From NCBI RefSeq assembly GCF_011745365.1, contig NW_024468911.1, positions 62,001 to 126,000 on the forward strand: DNA of 64,000 bases, written 5' to 3'. The notes beneath the pieces were generated by a model, which did no database searches, had not been told where the DNA came from, and saw only the letters and a program-made list of their open reading frames with translations. Positions 1 through 10,938 of the stretch are shown here, one piece after another. A program made the position numbers and the translations under genes. Every line of letters starts with the position of its first letter. Position 1 is the stretch's first letter. This DNA comes from Cryphonectria parasitica EP155. Lineage: Eukaryota; Ascomycota; Sordariomycetes; Diaporthales; Cryphonectriaceae.

Positions 1-764
1 CAAATTATTGCAAATATTTAATTGTTGTGATGAGGCGATGTTTTATTAAAACCTATTTCGAGAGTGATGAGTTTCGAAGAAGAATGTAGAAGAGGCTTGT
101 CTCGGTAGTAAAGAAAACGTTTCTTTTATAGGTCTGAACATTCGTAAGCAAAGGAGAGGCCTTGTGACTCGGCAGACCCCAATGAAGACTACACTTGCGA
201 ATATAATGAAATGCTTTCCTCCCAGCCCGTTTCACCCAGCAGCGAGCCGCCTCCGGAACAGGTCTCCGCTACTTTGGATAAGTATGATAGGTACTACGAA
301 ATACCGGAGCATTTTCCCCGAAGAGAACAAGCAAAGCAAAAATCCCCATCAAAGCAGACTATCTGTATGAAAATACAATGTAATAAATAGATTGATTCTA
401 CTGTACGTCGACACTGATGTCGCTTCCTGTGAATAGGAATAATGCACAACCTCCGGTGACTATGTCTGTTCGGATTCGACGCAGGTAGAAATTTGCAAGC
501 AGACAGAACATTTAGTAAATAAAACAACAGACAAACTTGAACTCACAACAAAAATGAAAAGCCTGTGCTAAAAATATGCCAGGTTCCGCCACGTATAGTA
601 CTTGCGAGAGCATCGCCGACCCAGGCAAGATCCAAGTCTTTTCGATGTCCCAGAGTGGTAACCGTGAACGCTCCTAACTCTAGAATCCTCAGAAACACCG
701 ATTTTCTCTGTAAATTCGAACCCAGATATTATACTACTGAATTTCTGAAGGCGGCATCAATTCC
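1..764. other. No supported gene
   Basis: Only short open frames (under 100 codons) are present on either strand, and none shows a recognisable domain, signal peptide or convincing splice structure. The right part is simply downstream of the minus-strand gene that ends at 765. Confidence 0.5.
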
Positions 765-1677
765 TCACGCCTCGGATTCCACCGACTGTACGACCCCTTT
801 CACGTTTGTCCAGCTGCTCCAGTCTATCTCACCCTTGTTAATGCTTGCATAGCTATCTGCCCCATTGTTACCTGCGCTTTGCTCGAACTTGACACACTCT
901 GTCCTGATTCCAAGAGGGTTTTTGCCACCGACCAGAGCTTCCGGTATCAACATCTGTAGTTTCGTCTTTGGTTGATCGCCCATGTCAATCAGGCTGAACA
1001 AAATTGTATTGTCCGTAGTGAACCCCGTCCCCCCGATTTGTTTCAGGTACGTCGCTCTGCCAAATTCTTGTTCTACGGAACGCGTTGAGTCAGCAAAGAG
1101 ACAGCAGCGATGTATAGGAGCGTTAATTCCAAGCCACGTACTCGTCCCCATCCACCATGCTGGGATACAGCCTTGCTCATCTGCTGAAGGGGTTTCGAAG
1201 TTCGCCGTAACCGTCTCGGGCACCCAAGCCTTGTTGGCGAGATTCCATTGGGTTGTGTCGGCATAGAGAGCGCAAACATATTTTCCCTGGGTTGGAAACC
1301 AGTCTCCGGCTATAGGACTCGTGTACACACCCGGTCCCAGCTGATTAGAGGAGGCGATATTTGGGTCCATCACGATTGTATCTCCATTTTTCTCGTATAG
1401 TGCGGCTAGGCCCTGGGCGATAGGTACTGATTGTCAGCTGAATAATGCACATCAGCAGTACTCGGCACCCCGAGCTACCAGCGCCTCTTATACAATAGCG
1501 GAATATTGTCACAAAAGCCAGTATTCCTATATAGACACTCTATCAAAGAAAGGTGAGAATTCATATGAACTCTCATTGGCTTACCGAGCTAATTACTCTG
1601 TACGCAATCAAAGTCTCTGAGGCTGCGACCGCAACAATCAAGTTCAAGGCCACCCAGAACTTCATGACCAGATACAT
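765..1677 (-). CDS. Small secreted protein, ADP-ribosyltransferase-like (tentative)
   Basis: The long 3' exon (stop at 765, open up to about 1430) contains LGPGVYTSP, DNTILFSLID and PKTKLQMLIPEALVG. These strings recall fungal secreted hypothetical proteins thought to have an ADP-ribosyltransferase/enterotoxin-A-like fold. A good 5' exon lies at 1677-1585: ATG, a hydrophobic signal peptide (MKFWVALNLIVAVAAS) and then LIAYRV, resembling the AYRV start of the mature proteins, ending at a GTAAGC donor. The stretch between the exons (about 1430-1584) could not be joined in one consistent frame. Either a further intron is involved or the gene carries a small lesion. The predicted location is extracellular. 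The family call rests on remembered motif patterns, and enzymatic activity is not established. Alternative: a decaying orphan. Confidence 0.5.
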
Positions 1678-2700
1678 CGTTCGGGTGCTGAGGATCAAAA
1701 AATAGGTGAAAGGAACATCAAAACTGGGACACAATGAGAGTAGCAAAAAGGAAAGAACGAAGAGTTAAACGATAATGTCCACTGCCCATACAAGTAGTAA
1801 TATGTAAAGTGTGTTTGGTGCGAAGAAAAGGCAAATGCTTCAAGAACCAGTAGCCGAAATGGGAGTCCTCCAAAGAAGTATTGAGAATCGAATTTCCGAG
1901 CGTAAGAACTCTCCTATGGAAAGTTGGAGAACACGAAGACTTCCGCTGCTACAAATCCACAAACGCGTTGGGTCCTCGCTAGTACCAATCTTATTACTAT
2001 GCTGTCAACAGCTTATTTTGGAAGCAAGTTTCAGTTTCTGATCTATTTATATAGTCCGCCCTGGGGTCCAAAGGCTCATTACGGTTCCCTATGCTTTAAT
2101 TTCCGTGCTTCGCTCCAGTTGTAAAAGGAAGTCACTAGGCCGACAATTTGTCTTCAAGCTCAGCTAATATCAGGTCCCAGATCCTTGGTTATACTCATTG
2201 AGACCTGCTGATGGTAGGATTCTGATAATCCTCGGATCCGATGCTATTGGGGGCGGAATACGAAGATCATTCCTTAATGATAACAAGTGATCTGTATCCA
2301 TCTATTGTTAAGGCTGCGAGCTCTCCAATTATCCCAGCTGGAGCTCACGGTAAGTACTCTTGCGCTGCAGAATTAAAATTGCGTCAGCTTGCTCCTGGCC
2401 TCCTTGGGGCCACAATATCAGCCTCGTCATTCAGAACGCAATGCTCTTTGTTTCAGCTATAATGGTCCCAAGTGGCTTCTTCTCCAAAAAGCCCTTCTTT
2501 TCATAAACCTGTTGCTATCTTAGCTGCTATCGCATTCCATTCTTTACATCCCGAACAGAGCGGTCGTTTCGGGTCAAATGCTCACCTTTGCTTTCATTTA
2601 AATCGTGCATTGTACACTCTTATGCAGTGAAGGCTGGGTCTTCTCCGTCCCTGAGTAAGGCCACTCTTCCCCGATACATTCGCTTCGACAGCTTGAAGTC
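1678..2700. other. Intergenic, no supported gene
   Basis: This is the upstream region of two divergently oriented genes (minus-strand secreted protein, plus-strand mucin-like protein). Open frames here are short and show no recognisable domains. I saw no repeat or RNA gene. Confidence 0.5.
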
Positions 2701-5145
2701 ATGGCTACCCACAAGCCCTGCTCATGGGCCTTGGCCATCTGTTGCTTGGTCAATATAGCAACAGCTGGCATAATCATAACGGGTTCATCTACACCACAAT
2801 CGACAGGGAATTCCAGCACTGGCGTCTCGAATTCCACTTTTCTTTGGTCTACTTCTGGATCCTCAGTTCCACTGTCGTCGAACTCTTTAAGCTCTAGGAA
2901 CACAACTTCGGCTCACGGCTCAACGACTTCACATGGAACATTCGGCCTGACTTCATCGGGCATGATTAATATCACGTCTCAAACGTCGTCGACTGTGCAA
3001 GTCTCATCTGGTGCCTCATCTGGTGCCTCATCTGGTGCCTCATCTGGTACCTCATCTGGTACCTCATCTGGTACCTCATCTGGTGCCTCATCTGGTACCT
3101 CATCTGGTGCCTCATCTGGTACCTCATCTGGTGCCTCATCTGGTACTTCATCTGCTTTGTCAAGTGCCCCATCGTCGGGCATAACCACTACCACATCTCA
3201 GAATTCGTCATCTACGCTGGCCTCATTTAGTATCTCATCTGACTTTTCATTTACTTCGTCGTCGGGCACGACCAATGGTACATCACAGACCTCGTCATCT
3301 TTGCTGGCCTCGAGCGGGTCCGCAACTACTTCCTCAGTCTCTTCCACAACTGTTTCCTCAGTCGCTTCCACAAATTCTGCCTCAAGTAGTACCTCGTCTG
3401 GTCCGATCGGCTCGACAGTTACCAAGAGTGGAGGAACCCCCGAGACGACGACTGACCCAGGCTCAAGCACCACGGCGCCTCCAGTCATCACCATCGACTG
3501 GAGTACAGTCAAAATCGATTCCACAACCGGAGTATCTACAGCAACCCATGATTCTCACGGGTGGCCTATCATCCCCGTGTTGAATTGCTGGTTTTGTCCC
3601 CCGGGTGGCGGCAGTGATGGAGGCATGTACGTATCTCGAGAGCCTTTGCCACGTGGTTGAAATTAAGTACTGGAGACTATAATCTCTGGCTTGTTCCTTT
3701 GAGGCTTTCGCAAACAACTGACTCTTTCTCCCTCCCCCGGTATAGTGTCATCCCCGGCGTAACAGGTCCTGGCATTCTTCCACCACCACCTGCTGATGTC
3801 GAATCTTCACTGCGATTCTCTACGAATATGCCGACTATCACATTGGACTCGCAGGGCGATCCTACATATTCCTCAGAGCCCACAAGCGACCCTACCACTA
3901 AACCTACCACGAGTGCCTCGTCTTCAAGCTCAGTGTCTTCGAGCTCAGCGTCTTGCACTGCATCATCTACAGTCACAAAATGCGTGACAGAAACCATATA
4001 GTATGTCCTGTCCGCTCTTGTATCCTATTGCATAAAATGGTGAGTATTGCTGACGGGTCCTACAAAAGCTCCACCATGATCCTTGCCAGTAGCATAAGCA
4101 CCTCAACAACAGACTTCAGTTCCAGTGTATCAACAATTACGACCGAGAAATGCTCTACGGTTGTTGGCTGCAGTGTGACCGGCACAACGGCAACCACAAC
4201 CTCGGCGATGGCGTCCACGACCGTAGAAGGTGGAAGTTGTCCTGTAAATGCATCGGCCAGTATCAGCTCGGTCTACGCCAGCGCATTTTCCGCCGCCGTG
4301 ACTGTTGTCTCAGGGACAACAATCCCACTGGCATTCTACGCCGAAACTGCAACAGACGGGCTCACCATCGCGTCCTTCGGGTTTAACACGTCGTCAACTT
4401 CGGCGCCATCTTCTAGTTCTTCTTCCCCAACATCGTCTTCGGTCTCATCAGACCCCTCGACCTCCCCATCCTCCACAAAATCAACACCTTCTCCATCTAC
4501 GAGCGGCGGGTCGGCTACGTCTACTGCGGGGACAACAGAGTCCAGCGGAAATTCATCCCCGACGTCAGCCTTGCCATCCTCCACTTCTACGACTTCGTCG
4601 GCAGCATCAGCGGCAGCAACTTGGGAGCTTACAGCTGTAAGAAATAACCACCGAGACAGGCCCAACACAATCCATATCCTCAGTACGCTAACAATTTATA
4701 CACAGTATAACGCAAGCTGCGACCATCAGGACTCATCTGACTTCTCCTACGTAAGGCTATATCTGCTCACAGCATTAGGCTGCTATCTATAGCTGACAAT
4801 TGTGGATTGCAGTATGCTTTACAAGGAACCGGAGCGCAAAGTACCGACGAAACCTGCCTCACGATCCAGAGCGACCTGCCGACGGGCCTGGACGGGGATA
4901 CTTGCGGATTCTTCACGCAAGGCGGGTTCGACGGCCCGAACTCATGCTCCAGTGGGACATTCAGCCAACCGAAGTCGTTTACTATCCGGAATGGCTTCTG
5001 CACTATTTATCAGGGATCCCGCTGTACGGGAGATAGTAATGGTGCTGACTCTTACGATTATTCTGGTTGTACGAATATTGACGATGCGTTTTTGGATCTT
5101 GGGGGTTGGAACAGCATGCAATGTTTTGCTTACTCAAGTGCATAG
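2701..5145 (+). CDS. Secreted Ser/Thr-rich mucin-like cell-wall protein
   Basis: Five-exon model: 2701-3626, 3746-4000, 4069-4636, 4706-4750 and 4813-5145, giving 708 codons plus stop with all phases consistent. The ATG at 2701 opens a signal peptide ending near ATAG. Exon 1 is a Ser/Thr/Gly tract with a 12-bp tandem repeat encoding SSGA/SSGT. Exon 2 contains a PGILPPPPADVE segment and a PTITLDSQGDPTYSSEP segment, a pattern seen in fungal secreted glycoproteins and chitinase-like wall proteins. Exon 3 returns to Ser/Thr with scattered cysteines. The last exon is a Cys-containing globular end. No catalytic domain is visible. I infer a heavily O-glycosylated wall or surface protein. The exact biochemical role is unknown, and there is no clear GPI signal at the C-terminus. 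Confidence 0.75.
3004..3147 (+). repeat. 12-bp tandem repeat in the mucin-like gene
   Basis: Twelve consecutive copies of TCATCTGGTGCC or TCATCTGGTACC, each coding four residues (SSGA or SSGT). The unit is a multiple of three, so copy-number change would lengthen or shorten the protein without a frameshift. That is typical of variable fungal surface proteins. Confidence 0.95.
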
Positions 5146-5391
5146 ATAGGACAAGAATCCACACTGCTAATTATTATATAGAAATCGGAAATCCAGCTCC
5201 GTTTTCCATTCTCGCGTTATTCTCGGTCGTGGCAGCAGACTCATTCTGGCGTCTATGCTCGGGCGCTTTGACTCAAGACCACTTCTGTCAGCAATCTAAT
5301 CATCATGTTGAAGAGATTGGCCAAGAATTGGGTTTCTTGAACGAAGTTTGTGCATGAATGACATTTGCTCAAAGTAGAGCATACTTGTTGA

Positions 5392-5760
5392 TCAATAATA
5401 TTTGCCTGGGAGCATGAGCTGGGCCCCGGGGCCGCTAGATGTGGTTGTGTCACTATCAACTTCTCCTCGCCTGACATAAGGAATGTGGAATATAGTAACA
5501 CAAGCATTTTCCACTGCCTCATTTGTATGTGGCGGAAATTCGAGGCCGTCTACGATAACCCGAACGATCCTCTTCACACGTTCTTCTTTCCGCAACCAAT
5601 CGAAAAGAACGACCATAGGAAAGGATTCCCCAGTCCCTGCGTTTTGCTCCTTTTGCTCGGTATTGTTTTCCTTCAGTACGAACTGAATGTGAGAAAAACC
5701 TACGTATTGTAGGATTGACTCGAACTGAAAGTGCTTGAAGCTTCTGTTATAGTCTTCCAT
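5392..5760 (-). pseudogene. Gene fragment, fungal FDWL/VKRI...PPHT-type protein
   Basis: The minus-strand frame encodes a segment with FDWLRKEERVKRIVRVIVDGLE-like character followed by PPHTNEAVENA. It resembles a block found in large fungal multidomain proteins, where a similar LDWLR..VKRI..V.VDD...PPHSDEAIE block precedes a subtilisin-like domain. Here the block is followed by unrelated sequence and a stop, so only a fragment is present. The assignment is from remembered family pattern and is moderate at best. It lies head-to-head with the hydrolase remnant on its right. Confidence 0.4.
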
Positions 5761-5943
5761 GTTGAGCTAAGTGCCGATGCAGAAGGGCCAGAGACTATCA
5801 AGGGCTCAGTAGCAAGTTCCGATAATGGTGAGGCAGAGGCGGTCATCGTTCATAATTCAGAAGACCGTAGGACGGGAGTCTCTGCCACCCAGCCTACTTG
5901 GCTAGATAGCGTTGGGATCGAGTGAGTACAGCCTCAGGCAAGA

Positions 5944-7480
5944 GTGGTTGAACGCATCTCGCCATCCGTGGTCTCATTGACGACTTACCTCGGATCAATA
6001 AGTGTCATTGCTGTTCATGGCCTTTGCGGCCACAGCAGAGAGGCATGGGCCGCACTCGACGAACCAGGTCGCTTGTGGCTTCATCAGGCGTTCTCTTCAG
6101 ATGAAGACAAATCCGCGAGAGTCATCCTATTCGTATATATGGGAAATGAACTGTATGGGACTGCGCTGAGGGAAGGAAAAGGAAGGAAAAGAAAGGAAAA
6201 AACAGCTGGCTATCTGAGGCTATAGACAGAGGTTGGCTGGCGATAGTGGGGCCAGTGACTCACCTGGCCTCGCACAGTATATGACCCTGGCGATAGCTCT
6301 ACAAATTGTTATACCTTGCGTGGCATGTACAAGATGACGAGAGAGCTGCATTAAAGGCTTCTAGAGCTTCGCAATGGTGATATCAGGGTAAAGTTGCACT
6401 TGATCGACCAAGTTTGCACAGCTATTGCTAATTCATGGCGATGAAGGATGCTCGGCGGCCTATCATCTTCGTATCTCACGATATTGGAGGCCTGGTTGTG
6501 AAGGCGGTAAGGGAAACCTATACGAAACGCGGGTTGCTATACGAGTGATAATTAAAGGAGATTTATAGCCATTGATTTTAGCTCATTATGAAGAGAGAAA
6601 ACATAGTGATCTTTTGAGATCGGCTCGTACCCTGGTATGTAGATTTTCTGTCAATGAGAACGCACACTGTATCTACTTCCCCAAAAGTCCTGTTTCCTAG
6701 GTGTTCTTTATCCTCACAGACCGCTCAGCGACAACGATCTAGAAGTGCGACTATTTAGATTGCTCGCCCTCCGGCCAGGATCATCTGAACCGGGTTATAG
6801 TGCCCCGCTGGTCAAGTCTCTACGTAAGACAATCATCGAGCTCAACGAGGCTTTCATCTATAAGCAGATGCTGACCCAAACAATCCTGATGAAAGTCTAC
6901 TCCGAACACGCAGAAACATCTCAGAGCGTCTTCCGCGAATTCACCTGTCTGTTTGGCGTCGACGGTGAACTTCGAGAACCTTTCGACCGACCCCATTTGG
7001 AATTTCCAGTTGGAACCAGTACCAACCACCCACTACAGGACACGACGGATAGCGACTGGCTGGGTAAGTGTGTCTATTTCATCCCAGTTCTCCTGTAACC
7101 CTGGCGCATTAAAGTTAACGGAGTGGATCAAAGGGTGGTTATCCCCAGGATAACCTCGAAGCTCTGCAGCGTATTCTAGGTCAGACTCCGCCTACGTACC
7201 CGATACTGCATACCGGATACTTTGTGGACGGATCTGAAGAAATAGAAAACTTGATAAAGCCTACTGTATGGAATCATATTCTCTATGTTATATGTGCGAG
7301 TCGCGCCGACCTCATTTCTCAAGAATGCTTCAATACAATCGACAAAACCAGAGACTTGTGGCAATTCCAGTTTTACTTCGACTTCGATTCCTACGACGCT
7401 TGATTCAGCTCGCTGGAACTTTGGTTTGCATCTGTATTTTCTCATGCGGCTTACAATCGAATTGATTCTGTAGATATGCA
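5944..7480 (+). pseudogene. Decayed alpha/beta-hydrolase STAND-type gene, 3' end lost
   Basis: Successive blocks match the N-terminal serine-esterase-like module of fungal STAND proteins. VIAVHGLCGHSREAW is at about 6005. RRPIIFVSHDIGGLVVKA is at about 6450-6507 and is followed by a GTAAGG donor; the usual nucleophile Ser of the HSLGG motif is Asp, as in an HD(I/L)GG subgroup. Then come PLILAHYEERKHSDLL (about 6570) and a block with GVDGELREPFDRPHLE (about 6955-7000). After that ALQRILGQTPPTYP and LWQFQFYFDFDS (7150-7400) look like the start of the NTPase part. The frame is broken between about 6200 and 6430 and near 6750. A 60-bp repeat sits in the first break. Coding similarity ends just before the transposon at 7582, so the NTPase core and repeats are missing. 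Confidence 0.6.
6139..6198 (+). repeat. 60-bp dispersed repeat, copy A
   Basis: Begins ATGGGAAATGAACTGTAT, continues through GGACTGCGCT and ends in a purine-rich GGAAGGAAAAG block. It matches the reverse complement of 59844-59903 at 58 of 60 positions, with two G/T differences. It lies at a break in the hydrolase/STAND pseudogene. Confidence 0.9.
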
Positions 7481-7581
7481 GAATTCAGTAGGGTTTGTTG
7501 GATACTACTAGTAAGATTATTATATACTATTATTTTTAAATACTATTTGCTGTTGCTATCTACTATTTATTTCCAATTACC
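7481..7581. other. AT-rich junction before the transposon
   Basis: A roughly 100-bp AT-rich stretch separates the truncated STAND gene from the left inverted terminal repeat. No coding signal is visible. Confidence 0.6.
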
Positions 7582-7626
7582 AAGTCGAAGCACCCCCTTG
7601 TGGACACCCCTGGCCAGCCACACCGC
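7582..7626 (+). repeat. Left terminal inverted repeat of the pogo-like element
   Basis: 45 bp starting AAGTCGAAGCACCCCCTTG and ending CCAGCCACACCGC. Its reverse complement is found exactly at the right end, apart from an extra 18-bp copy there. Confidence 0.92.
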
Positions 7627-8564
7627 CATTTCCACCACCTCTTCTTTTATAACCTTTTCTCAACCAATTCTTATTCAAATAACTTCATCTTTTCACAGAG
7701 CCTTCATACAACGATAATAAAGTCATATACCGAGTTTGAGATAGCCCAGGCTGTTGAGGCTGTCAAAAAAGGCTGATCTCAGAAACGAGCTGCATGCGAA
7801 TACAGGATCCCGAGGACTACTCTTCTTCATCGCTTGGCAGGAAGAGAATCGCATCAAACAGCTTATAAACATCAGCAAAAGCTCTCCTTTCCTCAGGAAA
7901 AGAAGTTAGCTGAATGGATTCTTGTTCAGGAAAGCTTAGAGCTTCTACTAAGCTACTCAGAGCTCAAGCACTTTGCTTGGAGGATTCTTGAGGTTCAGAA
8001 AGATACTCGAGAGCTAGAGAAGAGATGGACTGAGAGCTTTTTGAAGAGAAATCCAGAGATAAGAGTATAAAAGTATAAATAGATAGCTTCTGAATGAATT
8101 AATAAAGCTATAATAAAGATAATATAATCTTAATTTTATCTTTTTAATCTTCTTTAGATTCAAGCTATTAAATCAGCTAATAAATGAAATATGAATAAAG
8201 CTGGAATAGCTGAGAGCTAAGGAAAGAACAGATTAGTTCTTGGAAGCTCTTCTTTATATTCAATTTATCAAAAAGAGCCTGGATTGAGATTCTGAATCTT
8301 AATCCTCAAGTATATCTCTGCTATAAGCATTTATCTCTTCTCTCTAGTAATCTTCAAGAGCTAAACAATATAATAGCAATAGTTTCTTCTCTTCTTGAAC
8401 TCTTTTAAGAGCTGGCAGTTTATAGCTACGAGCAATAAACAGATTAATAATGCTATAATTCTTGAATAGCTGAAAAAGATCTTTATTTCAAGCAGCTAGC
8501 TAACAGATTCCTCAGAAGCTAAACTATTAGTCTTGAATAGCTATAGCAGCTATACAACTGATTA

Positions 8565-8569
8565 GTTTA
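8565..8569. repeat. Target-site duplication GTTTA (left)
   Basis: The 5-bp GTTTA immediately precedes the left LTR and is repeated exactly at 10934-10938 after the right LTR. This is the length expected for LTR-element integration. Confidence 0.93.
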
Positions 8570-8783
8570 TGTCAGGGCCGATTGTGCTAGCAAGGCTCAG
8601 AGCCAGCTAAGCCAGCTGGATTACGGATGACTAAGCAATATGCGGCTATAAAGCGGCTTTCTAGCTACATTAGCACTGCTGAGCAGAACTTAGCTCCTTA
8701 GGCCTCAATATTATTCTGGTTGTATGCTCCTGAAAGAGAGAAAAGACCTCGCCACATTGCCTTTGCAACCTTTCCACCTGACA
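8570..8783. repeat. Left LTR (214 bp)
   Basis: TG...CA termini within the inverted heptamer TGTCAGG/CCTGACA. It differs from the right LTR at five positions, all transitions. Confidence 0.92.
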
Positions 8784-8964
8784 GTTTGAGGCCTGGCTCT
8801 TTTAAAGGAGGCAATCTGGCGAGGCTTTCTATCTTTTTTTTTTCCCTAGGAGCAGCGCTAATACTGAGCAGGAGCAGAGCAAATGATCAGACTATTATCC
8901 TTTTCGAACTTTCGAGCTTTTAATCTTCAAGCTTTCAATTTTCGAGCTTTCAAGCTTTGAATAC

Positions 8965-9467
8965 AGCAAGCAAGCAGTATTGAGCAAGCAGTATGCAAGC
9001 AGTATGCAAGAAGCATTCAGAAGAGATTCAGAGTATTTAAGTTGCTAAGCTAGAGCAAACAGCAAGCAAGTAGTATGCAAGCAGCATGCAAGAAGCATTC
9101 AGAAGAGATTTAGAGCATTCGAGTTGCTAAGCTAAAGTAAACAGCAAGCAAGCAGTATATAAGCAGCATGCAAGAAGCATTCAGAAGAGATTCAGAGTAT
9201 TTGAGTTGCTAAGCTAGAGCAAATAGCAAGCAAGCAGTATATAAGCAGCATGCAAGAAGTATTCAGAAGAGATTCAGAGCATTCAAATTGCTAAGCTAAA
9301 GCAAATAATAAGCAAGCAATATACAAGCAGCATGCAAGAAGCATTCAGAAGAGATTCAGAGCATTCGAATTGCTAAGCTAGAGCAAATAGCAAGCAAGCA
9401 GTATGCAAGCAGCATATAAGAAGCATTTAAAAGAGATTTAAAGCATTCGAATTGCTAAGCTAGAACA
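8965..9467. repeat. 82-bp tandem repeat inside the LTR element
   Basis: About six copies of an 82-bp unit built on AGCAAGCAAGCAGTATG and GCATTCAGAAGAGATTC, with clear unit starts at 9061, 9143, 9225, 9307 and 9389. Copies differ mainly by transitions. No coding potential. Confidence 0.85.
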
Positions 9468-9760
9468 AAGTATACTCTTTGCTATTCAAGCAAGAGAGCA
9501 GAATAAGCAAGCAGTAGATCTGAGTATCTTCTGTTTTCAAGAGTATATTCTTTGCTATTCAAGCGAGAAAGCAGAGTAAGCAAGCAGTAGATCTAAATAT
9601 CTTCTATTTTCGAGAGTATATTCTTTGCTATTCAAATAAGAAAGCAGAGTAAGCAAGCAGTAGATCTAAATATCTTCTATTTTCGAGAGTATACTCTTTG
9701 CTATTTGAGCAAGAATGCAGAGCTGAAGCAGAATATCTGCTTAGCAACTAAAATTGCTTG
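9468..9760. repeat. 73-bp tandem repeat inside the LTR element
   Basis: Unit starts at 9468, 9541, 9614 and 9687 (the last is partial), each beginning AGTATAYTCTTTGCTATT and containing GCAAGCAGTAGATCT. No coding potential. Confidence 0.85.
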
Positions 9761-10141
9761 AATATTAGATTGCAAACTAATTACTCTTCTGTATTTAGCA
9801 GTAGAGCGAAGTATGATAATAGCTTCAGAGTTATTAGAAAGCAATTCTTAAGATAGAAAGCTATAATTATTTATTATAGCTACAGGGATGCTATTCTGAA
9901 TACTAAGCTTCTTAGTTGCAAACTAAGTTTCTAATGAAAAGCTTGCAATCTATATTAAACAGCTTTAAGTTCTGAAGAATATCTGGATAAAGCGCTGAGG
10001 GAGCAGCAACTGAGCAGCATATATAGTATAAGTATTGCACTCGGAAAACTTATATCTGGAATATAATTAAAAAGAGATTTTTTTTTTTACAGGCTTCGGG
10101 GATGAAGCTAGAAGAGAAGGAGGGAGATGGTTGAGAGGCTT

Positions 10142-10575
10142 GAGGCACTGAGAGACCTTGAGAGGCCTTGAGAGGCCTGAAGCACTGAGAGATCTTGAGA
10201 GGCTTTGAGAAACCTGAGGCACTGAGAGATCTTGAGAAGCTTTGAGAAACCTGAGGCACTGAGAGATCTTGAGAAGCCTTGAGAGGCCTGAAGCACTGAG
10301 AGACCTTGAGAGGCCTTGAGAGGCCTGAAGCACTGAGAGATCTTGAGAGGCCTTGAGAAACCTGAGGCACTGAGAGATCTTGAGAAGCCTTGAGAAGCCT
10401 GAGGCACTGAGGGACCTTGAGAGGCCTTGAGAGGCCTGAGGCACTGAGAGACCTTGAGAGGCCTTGAGAGGCCTGAAGCACTGAGAGATCTTGAGAGGCT
10501 TTGAGAAACCTGAGGCACTGAGAGATCTTGAGAAGCTTTGAGAAGCCTGAAGCACTGAGAGATCTTAAGAGCCTG
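10142..10575. repeat. 37-bp tandem repeat inside the LTR element
   Basis: About 12 copies of a 37-bp unit centred on GAGGCACTGAGAGATCTTG, with starts at 10142, 10179, 10216 and onward. Because 37 is not a multiple of three and the unit has no stop on the minus strand, three overlapping minus-strand frames of 160-215 codons appear. They are repeat artefacts, not genes. Confidence 0.9.
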
Positions 10576-10719
10576 AAGCATTGAGAAGGCATAGAAGCAG
10601 CTAGGAAGCAGCGAAAGCCTGGAAGCAACGGAAGCCTGGGAGCAACGGAAGCCTGAAAGCAACGAAAGCTTGGAAGCCTCAAAAGCCTTGAGGACAAGGC
10701 CTGATAAGGGGGAACAATC

Positions 10720-10933
10720 TGTCAGGGCCGATTGTGCTAGCAAGGCTCAGAGCCAGCTAAGCTAGCTGGATTACGGATGACTAAGCAATATGCGGCTATA
10801 AAGCGGCTTTCTAGCCACATCAGCACTGCTGAGCAGAACTTAGCTCCTTAGGCCTCAATGTTATTCTGGTTGTATGCCCCTGAAAGAGAGAAAAGACCTC
10901 GCCACATTGCCTTTGCAACCTTTCCACCTGACA
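10720..10933. repeat. Right LTR (214 bp)
   Basis: 209/214 identical to the left LTR. It is preceded by a purine-rich tract and followed by the GTTTA target duplication at 10934-10938. Confidence 0.92.
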
Positions 10934-10938
10934 GTTTA
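10934..10938. repeat. Target-site duplication GTTTA (right)
   Basis: Exact copy of the 5 bp at 8565-8569. Confidence 0.93.

Larger units (their letters stand above)
8570..10933. mobile_element. Non-autonomous LTR retroelement nested in the pogo-like transposon
   Basis: Two 214-bp direct repeats (8570-8783 and 10720-10933) begin TGTCAGG and end CCTGACA. They are flanked by the exact target duplication GTTTA. The 1.94-kb interior has no reverse transcriptase, integrase, protease or gag frame; it is filled by three families of tandem repeats (82, 73 and 37 bp). A purine-rich GATAAGGGGGAA lies directly before the right LTR and fits a polypurine tract. I see no convincing tRNA primer-binding site after the left LTR. 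This fits a LARD/TRIM-like element that would depend on an autonomous partner not present in the window. Confidence 0.9.

Noticed and set aside
2972..3524. Antisense frames with MRYQMRHQ- or PDEAPDEV-type repeats opposite the mucin-like gene
   Set aside because: They are the reverse complement of the 12-bp SSGA/SSGT repeat and have no start context, domain or splice signal.
10050..10743. Three long minus-strand open frames (160-215 codons) rich in Ser, Leu and Gln
   Set aside because: They overlap one another in all three frames over a 37-bp tandem repeat inside a non-coding LTR element. The openness is a by-product of the repeat.
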